9,934 nt of DNA from CALACW01 sp002431305. Lineage in GTDB: Bacteria > Bacillota > Clostridia > Oscillospirales > Acutalibacteraceae. This document shows, one piece after another, positions 1 to 6,992 of the stretch. The stretch is taken from positions 1 to 9,934 of the forward strand of contig CALACW010000108.1 of assembly GCA_937890355.1 (NCBI GenBank). The letters are read 5' to 3'. Under the pieces are notes generated by a model. It was given only the letters and a program-made list of their open reading frames with translations. It did no database searches and was not told the origin of the DNA. Numbering within the stretch: the first letter of the stretch is position 1; each line of letters opens with the position of its first letter. A program made the translations under genes and the position numbers.

Positions 1-2
1 TT

Positions 3-146
3 TTTATGTCGCTTTTGATGCTTCTGAGCGTCACGAGCGGACTTACGTTTACGTCGTTTGCGGAGGACGAAAATTTTGAAAATAAAAAAGTATATCGCTT
101 ACAAAGAAAAAGATACCCGCCGTGCTCGCGCTGTGCGTACTTTTAA
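3..146 (+). CDS. open frame entering from the window edge, hydrophobic segment, partial
   Basis: An open frame runs from the left edge to a TAA at 144-146. It encodes a hydrophobic stretch (SLLMLLSVTSGLTFTSFA) followed by an acidic/polar EDENFENKK segment. That looks like a signal peptide with an A-x-A-like end, or a C-terminal membrane segment of a protein that begins outside the window. Codon choice looks natural up to about position 90. After the A6 run at 84-89 the translation becomes Arg/Cys-rich and unlike a real protein end, while a natural hydrophobic sequence begins in another frame. The true gene may therefore end, or change frame, near 85-90. No function is recognised. Confidence 0.3.
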   Translation, partial: FMSLLMLLSVTSGLTFTSFAEDENFENKKVYRLQRKRYPPCSRCAYF

Positions 147-529
147 TTTTGATTCCGATAAATTTGGTAAAGGACGTTCAGAGTTTAAACGAACTCAAAG
201 CCGAAAATTATGCGGATGAGACTTATGCGGACAAAATAAACGAGACTGTCGCCGATTATGAAAACAAATCAGGCACGATGGTAACTAAACTGGAGTACTG
301 TTACGATTCGGAAAATAATTTGAACAAAAACAGCGTGCTGTATGTCGGCTGGGGTGTAAAGCCGATAATCAATCTCGGCAGAATGAAAACGGACAGACCC
401 GTTTTTGAATGCAGTAAAATGTCCGAGGACAGGAAAGCCGAAATTTTCGGCGAGGGCAATTTTACGGATTTTGATTCGAAAACTCAAATTGTCTTTTCAT
501 CCGACACGGTCTATCTGTGCGTATATTAA
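122..529 (+). CDS. hypothetical membrane-anchored protein, start uncertain, probably frame-disrupted
   Basis: The product is about 135 residues from a GTG at 122 to TAA at 527-529. It has one N-terminal hydrophobic helix (VLALCVLLILIPINLV) and then a polar domain of about 110 residues rich in Asp, Glu, Asn and Lys, probably exported. I do not recognise the family. The start is doubtful because no ribosome site precedes 122. The frame is open upstream to 86 and reads naturally there (KSISLTKKKIPAV). A good GGAGG at 62-66 lies 9 bases before a TTG at 76, but that TTG is in another frame. Removing one A from the A6 run at 84-89 would join them into a normal lysine-rich N-terminus plus membrane helix. 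This is either a one-base frameshift, a sequencing error, or a separate gene with a weak start. It ends just before the terminator hairpin at 537-572. Confidence 0.5.
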   Translation: MLALCVLLILIPINLVKDVQSLNELKAENYADETYADKINETVADYENKSGTMVTKLEYCYDSENNLNKNSVLYVGWGVKPIINLGRMKTDRPVFECSKMSEDRKAEIFGEGNFTDFDSKTQIVFSSDTVYLCVY

Positions 530-536
530 AATTAAC

Positions 537-572
537 AAGAGAGGAACGATTCTTATGTTTCGTTCCTCTCTT
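537..572. terminator. bidirectional intrinsic terminator
   Basis: A perfect 13-bp inverted repeat (537-549 with 560-572, arm AAGAGAGGAACGA) encloses a 10-base loop. It is followed by a T-rich run on the plus strand and preceded by A-rich sequence that serves as the U-tract on the minus strand. It lies between two convergent genes, 8 bases after the stop at 529 and 17 bases beyond the stop of the minus-strand gene ending at 589, so it can end transcription from both sides. Confidence 0.85.
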
Positions 573-588
573 TATTATTATCTTTATA

Positions 589-801
589 TTATAATACGAA
601 GTCGTCCGGGTCGAAATCCATTTTTTCGCTCTTAAAATCCGGCTGGCGCTTGAGCGGGTCGTACTTGAATTTTCGGCACGACGAAAAAGGCTGCATTACT
701 CCCTTTTTCGGGCACAGAACGGTGTTGTCCGCCGCCGAAACTCCGCGCGCGCAGTACATGCACTGCGGGGTTATTTTAACATTCGTAAGTTTTCCGCCCA
801 T
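589..801 (-). CDS. small four-cysteine (putative zinc-ribbon) conserved hypothetical protein
   Basis: A 70-residue protein starts at the ATG at 801 (MGGKLTNVKITPQC). An upstream in-frame ATG at 843 would add 14 residues, but GGAGG sits 7 bases before 801, which decides the start. Cysteines are at 14, 17, 30 and 42 in a C-x2-C-x12-C-x11-C pattern, with a CPKKG and a CRKFKYDPLKR motif. This suggests a small metal-binding fold; zinc is inference. The KFKYDPLKR tail resembles a short conserved hypothetical family common in Clostridia, of unknown function. The C-terminus is acidic (DFDPDDFVL). It is monocistronic, with its own promoter at 853-881 and the terminator at 537-572 downstream. Confidence 0.8.
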   Translation of the reverse strand: MGGKLTNVKITPQCMYCARGVSAADNTVLCPKKGVMQPFSSCRKFKYDPLKRQPDFKSEKMDFDPDDFVL

Positions 802-852
802 TACCGAATCCTCCGTTTCCGACCGGCGATTTGAAAAAATCATTCTTTATTA

Positions 853-881
853 ATTTTATATATATTTTTATAAAATGTCAA
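853..881 (-). promoter_or_regulatory. sigma-A promoter for the four-cysteine protein gene
   Basis: On the minus strand, TTGACA (881-876) is separated by exactly 17 bases from TAAAAT (858-853). The -35 is a perfect consensus and the -10 matches 5 of 6. Transcription would begin near 846, giving a leader of about 45 bases before the ATG at 801. It starts just past the end of ylbJ, so this gene need not depend on sporulation transcription. Confidence 0.75.
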
Positions 882-886
882 GTATA

Positions 887-1969
887 TCATGTCGACTTGC
901 GCCTTTTTAGAAGAATTTTTACGTCCGTCAGCGAGTCGGACATTATCATAACGCCCGACGCTATGAGCAAAACCGCGTTCGATACCGCGTATGACGAAAA
1001 CGAGGCGGACGGCGGGGCGAATTTCACAGTCTCGACGGCGGACGGAATTATGCCCGTCACGGCACGGCATATTATAAACGATAAAAACGCGTTAAATATT
1101 CTCGGGATAAAATAATCGCGCAGACGAACCTTCATTTTCGTGAGCATGGGGAAAATCTGCATGAAAACGCATATCCCGCCGAACGAAGCCGCCGCCGCGC
1201 ACATCGGCGCGCTCCCGAGCTTCCGAGCCGCCGAAACTCCGTCGGTCACCTCGAAAATTATCCTGAGCCATGTTTTTATATTTTCATTTTCAATAAATGA
1301 GAACATAACGTTTTCGAGCGCCGAAAATAGAATTATCCATGCCGATATCGATATCATCGCATTCGCGGAACTTGACACCGAGGACGTGAAAACATCCGAA
1401 AACGAAACGCAGTCCGTACTTTCCCGTATCTCCGGTTTTTTATTTCGACCCGGGGTTTTGTTTTTCCTTTTTGATATAAACGAAAGGATAACCGCCGTTA
1501 TTACGGACGATAAAAATACCGAAAAAAGAACGGCACTGCCCGATAATGCGGAATTTAAAACCGTTACGCCGACGGTGTTTATTATAAATCCCGGCCCCGC
1601 GTTTACGCAGAACGAAATGAGTCTGCGGGCAGTCAAAAAATCGATTCTGTTTTTTTCGAATTCCTGTTTTATCAGCCGTACGCCGACCGGGTATCCGCCT
1701 ATGAATGAAAAAATAACGGCGCACATGCACGTCGGCGGTATGTTTAACGCCCGCGCGCCGAACGTTCCGACTGCGCCCGAGGAAAAAGCGCCGAGTTTAT
1801 ATGCGGTTTCCGACAGCACCGCGAAAAGAAAAAGCGACGGTATGACAGTGTCAAAACACATTGAAATTCCGCGCCTCGCCCCGTCCACGGCGTACGAGGG
1901 CTTGAGCATTATTATCACAGCTAAAGTTAAAATAACAGCCGTTTTTAAAGTGTTTTTTGTTCTCCTCAT
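887..1969 (-). CDS. ylbJ: sporulation integral membrane protein YlbJ
   Basis: This is a 360-residue polytopic membrane protein with about eight hydrophobic segments. Family-like signatures are a leading helix (residues 10-25), IPSLFLFAVLSE (43-54), GGYPVG (91-96), NAGPGFIINT (123-132), a cytosolic-looking Lys/Arg-rich loop (165-185), a helix at about 205-225, EVTDG (240-244) and SFGGICVFMQ (262-271). It resembles the nucleoside-recognition/gate-type membrane family that includes YlbJ, which is made in the mother cell and needed for spore cortex or heat resistance; its transported substrate is not established. It is slightly shorter than the roughly 400-residue Bacillus protein. The start at 1969 has only a weak GGTGAT site. 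The gene is divergent from yqfC-yqfD, and that shared sporulation context supports the call. Confidence 0.88.
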   Translation of the reverse strand: MRRTKNTLKTAVILTLAVIIMLKPSYAVDGARRGISMCFDTVIPSLFLFAVLSETAYKLGAFSSGAVGTFGARALNIPPTCMCAVIFSFIGGYPVGVRLIKQEFEKNRIDFLTARRLISFCVNAGPGFIINTVGVTVLNSALSGSAVLFSVFLSSVITAVILSFISKRKNKTPGRNKKPEIRESTDCVSFSDVFTSSVSSSANAMISISAWIILFSALENVMFSFIENENIKTWLRIIFEVTDGVSAARKLGSAPMCAAAASFGGICVFMQIFPMLTKMKVRLRDYFIPRIFNAFLSFIICRAVTGIIPSAVETVKFAPPSASFSSYAVSNAVLLIASGVMIMSDSLTDVKILLKRRKST

Positions 1970-1998
1970 TTTTATATCACCGATACATTACTATGCCG

Positions 1999-2027
1999 GA
2001 GCGTGATAATCGATGAAAAATCAACAT
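1999..2027 (-). promoter_or_regulatory. possible sigma-E-type promoter for ylbJ
   Basis: Reading the minus strand of the 83-base gap between ylbJ and yqfC, a TCAT-containing element is followed after about 14 bases by CATAGTAA. This is a loose match to the sigma-E pattern (xCATATT, 14-15 bases, CATACAAT). The -10-like part matches CATA-x-x-A and only four bases of the -35 agree. It is supported mainly by the known mother-cell expression of ylbJ. The position is approximate. Confidence 0.25.
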
Positions 2028-2032
2028 ATATT
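2004..2032 (+). promoter_or_regulatory. sigma-E-like promoter for yqfC-yqfD
   Basis: TGATAAT (2004-2010) and CATATATT (2025-2032) are separated by exactly 14 bases. They match the sigma-E consensus TCATATT / CATACAAT at 5 of 7 and 6 of 8 positions. The start of transcription would be near 2039, leaving a short leader that still holds the GGGGAGG ribosome site at 2039-2045. Control of yqfC and yqfD by sigma-E is known in Bacillus; its operation here is inferred from sequence match and gene identity. Confidence 0.5.
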
Positions 2033-2052
2033 TTTTTCGGGGAGGAATGCTT

Positions 2053-2343
2053 ATGCCAAGAGAGAACAGAAAAAATAACGGCAGGAAAATTACGCGCGCT
2101 CTCGCCGACGAATTGCAGATGCCCGCGACTCAGGTCACGAATGATTTTCACATCGAATTCTTCGGCAGGAATCAGATTCTTACCGAGGGGTGCCTCGGCG
2201 TTTTAGAGTACGATTCGGGCAAAATCCGCCTGAATCTGACCGGAGCTGTCATAACATACGAGGGTGCCCGGCTCGAGATAAGTTCGTATGACGACGACAG
2301 AATCGAAATAAAGGGCGATGTTATGAATATTTCTTTTTCCTGA
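2053..2343 (+). CDS. yqfC: sporulation protein YqfC
   Basis: A 96-residue soluble protein. An ATG at 2047 is in the same frame but only one base from GGAGG (2041-2045). The ATG at 2053 sits 7 bases from it and gives the start MPRENRKNN. After a basic N-terminus the sequence shows the YqfC pattern of short beta strands: FHIEFFGRNQI, GCLGVLEYDSGKIRLNL, GAVITYEGARLEI, DDDRIEIKGDVMNISF. The length fits the family (about 95 residues). YqfC is a mother-cell sporulation protein of unknown biochemical role, nearly always paired with YqfD. The stop at 2343 is 13 bases before the yqfD ATG, so the two are co-transcribed. Confidence 0.9.
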   Translation: MPRENRKNNGRKITRALADELQMPATQVTNDFHIEFFGRNQILTEGCLGVLEYDSGKIRLNLTGAVITYEGARLEISSYDDDRIEIKGDVMNISFS

Positions 2344-2356
2344 AGGGAGTAAAAAA

Positions 2357-3526
2357 ATGCTTCTTATAAAACTTATAAGATTTTTGCTGGGATATGTTGA
2401 ATTTACGTGCGAGGGCGGATTCTCCGAACGGTTTGTAAATTTATGCTTTGCAAACGGCGTCAGACTTTGGGACGTCAGAAGCTCCGGCGGTGTTACGAGC
2501 GCAAATGCGTCGCTGTCCGCATTTAAAAAAATCGATATCCCCGCCGAAAAATCGGGAATGACCGTTTATGAAAAATATCGGCGCGGTCTGCCCGTTATAA
2601 TTTATAATAACCGTTCGCGCGTGTTTTTTCTCGTCTCGTCCGTTTTGACGTGCGCCCTCGTGTTTGTATTGTCCTCAATGATATGGAGCGTCACGGTCTC
2701 GGGCGGGGTGTCATATACAGACAAACAGATAATCGATATTTTTGCGTCATACGGCGTTAAACCGGGAGTTTTTGCGGATAATATAGACGTGGATTACGTT
2801 CAGGATTCGGTCGTCGGGACTAATCCCGATATCATATGGTGCTCTGTAAACATCGTCGGAAGCCGTGCGTTTATCGAAATACGCGAGAGCGTCAAAACTC
2901 CCGACATGCACACTGATGATAACCCGTCGAATATTGTCGCGCCGTGCGACGGCGTTCTGACGCGTCTCGAGGTCTATTCCGGCGAGGGGGTTGTGAGCGT
3001 GGGAAGCGCCGTTTTGAAAGGACAGCTTCTGATAAGCGGAACCCTCGAGCGAACCGACGGCAGTGCGAAGGCTGTAAATGCAGACGGCAAAATAGAAATC
3101 CGCCGTAATGATTTTCTGAGTTCGGCAGTCGGCGAAAACGACCCGAGATTTTCGGTTAAAGAGATGAAAACGCGAAGCTCGGTTTACTTTTTCTCACTTA
3201 AAATACCGCTCGGAATCACGCGGGAATGCGATAAAAAAAGCAGAACGGAAAGTCTGCTTACAGCAAACGGCGTAACGCTTCCCGTCGGTACGGCGACGGA
3301 CAGATTTTTATTTTTACAGCCCGGCAATTCACCCCTTGATTCTCAGAGTCTGCTCCTGCTCGCCGGATACGAGTATTTTAAAAATGAAAAAAATACGGTT
3401 TCGGGATGCGAAATCGAGTCGCGCGCTCTTTCATATTCAATCGAAAACGGCGTCTGTACCGTAGACGGAAAATACGTTCTGACTGACAAAGAAATTGTAC
3501 GTCAAAACATAATTTTTGAAAATTAA
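2357..3526 (+). CDS. yqfD: sporulation protein YqfD
   Basis: A 389-residue protein preceded by AGGGAG with 8-base spacing. The N-terminal cytosolic part (1-88) carries GYVEFTCEGGFSERFVNLC, typical of YqfD. One membrane helix lies at about 89-110 (VFFLVSSVLTCALVFVLSSM). It is followed by a small domain with WSVTVSGGVSYTDKQI (110-125) that resembles the POTRA-like part of the family, and by a hydrophobic-turn segment (about 192-222, APCDGVLTRLEVYSGEGV then GQLLISG) that looks like a lipoyl/barrel-sandwich hybrid fold. The rest is extracytoplasmic. Length agrees with the family (about 390-400). The protein acts in the mother cell during engulfment or cortex stages, with no known enzymatic activity. 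No clear terminator separates it from the phoH promoter. Confidence 0.9.
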   Translation: MLLIKLIRFLLGYVEFTCEGGFSERFVNLCFANGVRLWDVRSSGGVTSANASLSAFKKIDIPAEKSGMTVYEKYRRGLPVIIYNNRSRVFFLVSSVLTCALVFVLSSMIWSVTVSGGVSYTDKQIIDIFASYGVKPGVFADNIDVDYVQDSVVGTNPDIIWCSVNIVGSRAFIEIRESVKTPDMHTDDNPSNIVAPCDGVLTRLEVYSGEGVVSVGSAVLKGQLLISGTLERTDGSAKAVNADGKIEIRRNDFLSSAVGENDPRFSVKEMKTRSSVYFFSLKIPLGITRECDKKSRTESLLTANGVTLPVGTATDRFLFLQPGNSPLDSQSLLLLAGYEYFKNEKNTVSGCEIESRALSYSIENGVCTVDGKYVLTDKEIVRQNIIFEN

Positions 3527-3572
3527 ATTTTTGTTGTCTTCAAACAAAACTTATTAAAAATTCTATTAATTA

Positions 3573-3600
3573 TTGACAAAAAAAATTAAGGTGCTATAAT
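3573..3600 (+). promoter_or_regulatory. strong extended -10 sigma-A promoter of the phoH-ybeY-era-recO operon
   Basis: TTGACA (3573-3578) and TATAAT (3595-3600) are both perfect consensus hexamers with a 16-base spacer. TGC immediately before the -10 gives an extended TGnTATAAT. A-rich sequence lies on both sides. The start point would be near 3607, about 33 bases before the phoH ATG. This separates the vegetative operon from the sporulation genes just upstream. Confidence 0.85.
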
Positions 3601-3639
3601 AATATAAAAAGGAATAAAAAAGGACAGAAATATATTCGG

Positions 3640-4605
3640 ATGTTTGAAACCACAATCGATATTGACAAAATGGAACATGCCGTCAGCCTTTTCGGCTCGT
3701 TCGACGAAAATATAAAATCAATAGAGAAAAATTTCTCCGTCACCGTCGTAAACCGGGGCGGGGAGGTTAAAATTTCGGGTGAAGCCGAAAACGTCATGTC
3801 AGCTTCGCGCGCAATAAACGGACTTCTTGCGCTTGTCACGAACGGCGAAACGCTCAACGAACAGAACGTCGGCTATGTTATCTCGCTCGTAAAGGACGGA
3901 AACGAGGATAAATTAGGCGAGCTTTCCGGGGACAGTATCTGCCTTACGACAAAGGGCAGACCCGTTAAGCCGAAAACCCTCGGACAGAAGAAGTATATTG
4001 AATGCATTAAAAATAATACGATAGTTTTCGGGGTCGGTCCCGCCGGCACGGGCAAAACGTATCTCGCAGTCGCAATGGCGGTTAAGGCGTTCCGCTCTAA
4101 ACAGGTTACGAGGATAATTCTCACGCGCCCCGCGGTCGAGGCGGGCGAAAAGCTCGGTTTCCTCCCCGGCGACCTTCAGCAGAAGGTTGACCCCTATTTA
4201 AGACCGTTATACGACGCGCTGTTCGATATGCTCGGCGCGGAAAATTTTCAGAAATATCAGGAAAAGGGATGCATCGAAGTCGCCCCGCTCGCGTATATGC
4301 GAGGCAGGACGCTTGACGACAGCTTTATAATTCTTGACGAGGCTCAGAACACAACGCCCGAGCAGATGAAAATGTTTCTTACGCGTCTCGGTTTCGGCTC
4401 GAAAATAGTCGTAACCGGCGACATCACGCAGGTCGATCTGCCCGACGGCAAGCGTTCGGGACTTATCGAGGTGCTCAAGATTCTTAAAAACATCGACGAT
4501 ATCGCGGCGGTGCGCTTCAGCGAAAAGGACGTAGTTCGCCATAAATTGGTACAGGATATAATAAAAGCTTACGAAAAGCACGAGGAGACGAAAAAAAGAA
4601 AATGA
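3640..4605 (+). CDS. phoH: PhoH family ATPase (PhoL type)
   Basis: A 321-residue protein. Residues 10-65 form a KH-like RNA-binding domain (LFGSFDENIKSIEKNF, GEVKISGEAENV). The P-loop ATPase domain follows, with Walker A GPAGTGKT at 133-140, a TRPAVEAGEKLGFLPGDLQ segment at about 162-180 and Walker B FIILDEAQ at 229-236, then the sensor-like VVTGDITQVDLP (257-268). These are diagnostic of PhoH/PhoL proteins, thought to act in RNA metabolism and ribosome maturation alongside YbeY. The ribosome site is weak: AAGG at 3620-3623 lies about 16 bases from the ATG, with no better start nearby. The gene overlaps ybeY by 4 bases (ATGA). Confidence 0.95.
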   Translation: MFETTIDIDKMEHAVSLFGSFDENIKSIEKNFSVTVVNRGGEVKISGEAENVMSASRAINGLLALVTNGETLNEQNVGYVISLVKDGNEDKLGELSGDSICLTTKGRPVKPKTLGQKKYIECIKNNTIVFGVGPAGTGKTYLAVAMAVKAFRSKQVTRIILTRPAVEAGEKLGFLPGDLQQKVDPYLRPLYDALFDMLGAENFQKYQEKGCIEVAPLAYMRGRTLDDSFIILDEAQNTTPEQMKMFLTRLGFGSKIVVTGDITQVDLPDGKRSGLIEVLKILKNIDDIAAVRFSEKDVVRHKLVQDIIKAYEKHEETKKRK

Positions 4606-5120
4606 AAGAGAAAATTAAGGTTATTATTTCAAACGACCAGAAGAAAGTAAAAATCCCCACAGGTATCAGAATGCTGATAAGAAGATGCTGTAACGCGACT
4701 CTCGTCATGGAGAAGTTCCACGATTCGGCTGAAATCAGCGTACGCTTCGTCGACAACGAGGAGATTCACAGACTGAACAAACAGTTCAGAAACGTCGACT
4801 CCGCTACCGACGTTCTCTCGTTCCCGCTCGGCAGGGTCGAGGAGGACGGCACCGCGAATTATGACGAAAATCCCGAGACCGGCGCAAAGGTTCTCGGCGA
4901 TATCGTAATATCCGTCGAGAGAGCGGAGGAACAGGCAAAAGAATTCGAACACTCATTACAGCGCGAGATGGCGTTTCTCACCGTTCATTCGATGCTTCAC
5001 CTGCTCGGTTACGACCACGTAAACGGCGGTCTCGAGGCTGTCAGAATGAGAGAAAAGGAAGAAACCGTACTCGTTCAGCTCGGTCTGCCCGGAAGCAACG
5101 CGTATACGATGGACGAATAA
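4602..5120 (+). CDS. ybeY: endoribonuclease YbeY (16S rRNA maturation)
   Basis: A 172-residue single-domain metalloprotein. The zinc-binding signature is HSMLHLLGYDH, with histidines 129, 133 and 139. It is preceded by the family motifs VDSATDVLSFPL (65-76) and LGDIVISVERA (98-108). YbeY is an endoribonuclease involved in 16S rRNA 3' end maturation and ribosome quality control. Its start overlaps the phoH stop (ATGA at 4602-4605), so translation is likely coupled. In many Firmicutes a 7TM-HD protein gene (pgpH) lies between phoH and ybeY; here they are fused end to start. Confidence 0.96.
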   Translation: MKEKIKVIISNDQKKVKIPTGIRMLIRRCCNATLVMEKFHDSAEISVRFVDNEEIHRLNKQFRNVDSATDVLSFPLGRVEEDGTANYDENPETGAKVLGDIVISVERAEEQAKEFEHSLQREMAFLTVHSMLHLLGYDHVNGGLEAVRMREKEETVLVQLGLPGSNAYTMDE

Positions 5121-5142
5121 TTTCACAGGAGAATTTTAATAT

Positions 5143-6048
5143 ATGACATCATCCCCCGCAGCGCCGAAAACGGCGTTTATTGCAATAGTCGGATGCCCCA
5201 ATGCGGGCAAATCGTCGATACTTAACCGTCTGCTCGGTCAGAAGGTGGCGATAGTTTCGCCTAAACCGCAGACGACGAGAACGAGAATCATGGGCGTTCT
5301 GACAGAGAATGAAACACAGCTTGTGTTTACCGACACGCCCGGATTCCACCGCCCGAAAACAAAGCTCGGAGAGAAAATGGTTCAGGCTGTCGACGAGAGC
5401 ATATCGGGAGTCGACGCTTGTCTGCTCGTAGTTGAACCCAAGGGTGAAATCCGCCCCGCCGAGATCGAGCTTATCAACAGATTTAAGCGTGAGAAAATTC
5501 CTGCAGTGCTTGCGATAAATAAAATCGACTTAATCCCCGAAAAGACGGATTTAATGGCGAGAATTCTGGAGTTTTCAAAACTTTACGAATTCGAGGCGAT
5601 AGTTCCGCTCTCGGCTAAGGACGGAAACGGACTCGACGAATTAAAGGACGAGCTTATGGCTCTTGCTTTTGAAAGCGAGCACTTTTTTCCCGACGACACG
5701 CTCACCGACCAGCCCGAACGCGTGCTGGCTTCCGAGATTATACGCGAAAAACTCCTTAAAAATCTCGACTGCGAAATTCCGCACGGAACCGCCGTCGCAA
5801 TTGAAAAATTCAAAGAGCGCGATGACGGCGAAATTATCGATATCGACGCGACGATTTACTGCGAAAAGGATTCGCATAAGGGAATTATAATCGGTAAAAA
5901 CGGCGCAATGCTCAAAAAAATATCGACCCGCGCGCGAATCGACCTTGAAAAATTCCTCGGCTGTAAGGTCAATCTTCATTGCTGGGTTAAAGTTAAAGAG
6001 GACTGGCGCAACCGCGAGGGTCTTATACATAATTTCGGACTTGACTAA
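5143..6048 (+). CDS. era: GTPase Era, 30S ribosomal subunit assembly
   Basis: A 301-residue protein, exactly the usual length. The GTPase domain has G1 GCPNAGKS (17-24), the switch segment PQTTRTRI (42-49), G3 DTPG (64-67), G4 NKID (126-129) and G5 SAK (157-159). The C-terminal KH domain shows GIIIGKNGAMLKKI (247-260) and ends with the conserved WVKVKEDWR. Era binds the 3' end of 16S rRNA and couples its maturation to growth, which links it functionally to ybeY just upstream. AGGAG at 5127-5131 precedes the ATG at 5143 by 11 bases. There are 22 bases between ybeY and era and 12 between era and recO, consistent with one operon. The dgkA and cdd genes often found here in other Firmicutes are missing. 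Confidence 0.97.
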   Translation: MTSSPAAPKTAFIAIVGCPNAGKSSILNRLLGQKVAIVSPKPQTTRTRIMGVLTENETQLVFTDTPGFHRPKTKLGEKMVQAVDESISGVDACLLVVEPKGEIRPAEIELINRFKREKIPAVLAINKIDLIPEKTDLMARILEFSKLYEFEAIVPLSAKDGNGLDELKDELMALAFESEHFFPDDTLTDQPERVLASEIIREKLLKNLDCEIPHGTAVAIEKFKERDDGEIIDIDATIYCEKDSHKGIIIGKNGAMLKKISTRARIDLEKFLGCKVNLHCWVKVKEDWRNREGLIHNFGLD

Positions 6049-6060
6049 GGACGTGAGCAA

Positions 6061-6798
6061 ATGACGTTCACCACGGACGGTATTGTTTTAAAGGCTTCTC
6101 CCGCGGGCGAATCCGACCTGCTCGTTTTTCTGCTGACCGAGGACAGGGGAGTCATTTCGGCGTTTGCAAAATCCGCAAGACGCCCGAAAAGCAAGCTTCA
6201 CGCGGGTTCGTGCGTTTTTTCGTACGGAAGTTTTACGTTTTTCGAGGGCTCGTCTGCTCTTAAACTGACGGAATGCGATGTCCGCGAGACGTTTTTTGAC
6301 TTGAGAAACGATATAACGGTTCTGTCCGCCGCGCAGTATCTCTGCGAGCTGACGCTCCGCCTTGCCCCGAAGGAAACACCCGCGCGCGATATCCTCAGAC
6401 TCCTTTTGAACACGCTTCATTTTATGACGAAACCCGAGCGTAACCCGCTTATTTTAAAGTCGGTTTTCGAACTGCGCTTTGCCTCGCTCTCGGGTTATAT
6501 GCCCGACCTCGTCGCGTGCGCGAAGTGCGGAGAATTCGAAACAGACCCGATGTATTTTGATTTTGATTCGGGTTTGCTTTACTGCAAAAACTGCCGAAAA
6601 AACGGCGCAAAAGCGCTCAGTTTGAGGACGGTAGACGCGATGCGCCATATCTGCTACGCGCCGATGAACAGGCTTTTTTCAATAAAACCCGACGAAAAAA
6701 CCGCCGAATCACTCTATTCTTCGTGCGAAGAATATATAAAACACCAAACGTCGTATGAATTTAAAACACTGGAATTTTTAAACGAAATAAGAAAATAA
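6061..6798 (+). CDS. recO: DNA repair protein RecO
   Basis: A 245-residue protein. The N-terminal OB fold shows TDGIVLKASPAGESDLLVFLLTEDRGVISAFAKSARRPKSK in pieces at residues 5-45, the hallmark of RecO. A helical domain follows, then the zinc-binding C-x2-C-x18-C-x2-C motif with cysteines 153, 156, 175 and 178, present in Gram-positive RecO. RecO loads RecA on SSB-coated single-stranded DNA in the RecFOR pathway. AAGGA precedes the ATG by 9 bases. It is the last gene of the operon; the stop at 6798 is only a few bases before the structured repeat beginning near 6802, which may serve as its 3' end. Confidence 0.95.
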   Translation: MTFTTDGIVLKASPAGESDLLVFLLTEDRGVISAFAKSARRPKSKLHAGSCVFSYGSFTFFEGSSALKLTECDVRETFFDLRNDITVLSAAQYLCELTLRLAPKETPARDILRLLLNTLHFMTKPERNPLILKSVFELRFASLSGYMPDLVACAKCGEFETDPMYFDFDSGLLYCKNCRKNGAKALSLRTVDAMRHICYAPMNRLFSIKPDEKTAESLYSSCEEYIKHQTSYEFKTLEFLNEIRK

Positions 6799-6801
6799 TG
6801 A

Positions 6802-6943
6802 AAGACATTGTCTTCCCGGGGTAAAGGCAGAAAATTTTCAAATATGATTTTGCCTTCGGAAAACAGGAAATTTCGTATTGCTGACGCTATTTTATTATTA
6901 ATAAAACCGTAAGTCTTGTAAAGTTTTAGGCGGTACACAGTAC
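6802..6943 (+). repeat. structured intergenic repeat, copy 1 (module A then module B)
   Basis: Module A (6802-6917, about 116 bp) matches the reverse complement of 9761-9875 closely. The first 36 bases are identical, with long identical blocks around GATTTTGCCTTCGGAAA and TATTGCTGACGC, falling off near the end; the rough by-eye identity is 85-90 percent. Module B (6915-6943, beginning CTTGTAAAGTTTTAGG) matches the reverse complement of 9880-9908 at 27 of 29 positions. Module A starts with a near-palindrome around AGACATTGTCTT and contains a possible stem AAGGC...GCCTT. No protein-coding content is seen. The repeat begins almost at the recO stop. Confidence 0.85.
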
Positions 6944-6992
6944 TGCATAATTTGTTTATTCCTTATAAATGATTTGTAAGGTAAATTATTGT

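Noticed and set aside
1140..2006. Long plus-strand open frame (288 codons) opposite ylbJ
   Set aside because: It is the antisense shadow of ylbJ; it has no ribosome site, and the minus-strand frame has clear membrane and family motifs.
3533..3552. TTTTGTT...AACAAAA inverted pair after yqfD as a terminator
   Set aside because: The stem is short and AT-only and no proper T-run follows; it is too weak to call.
6802..6943. CRISPR-like or tandem array
   Set aside because: There is only one copy of each module here, with the second pair 2.9 kb away in inverse orientation and no regular spacers.
6961..6981. Hairpin CCTTATAAAT...ATTTGTAAGG as terminator of the ATP-grasp gene
   Set aside because: It is weak and AT-rich with almost no loop, and no T-run follows in the direction of transcription.
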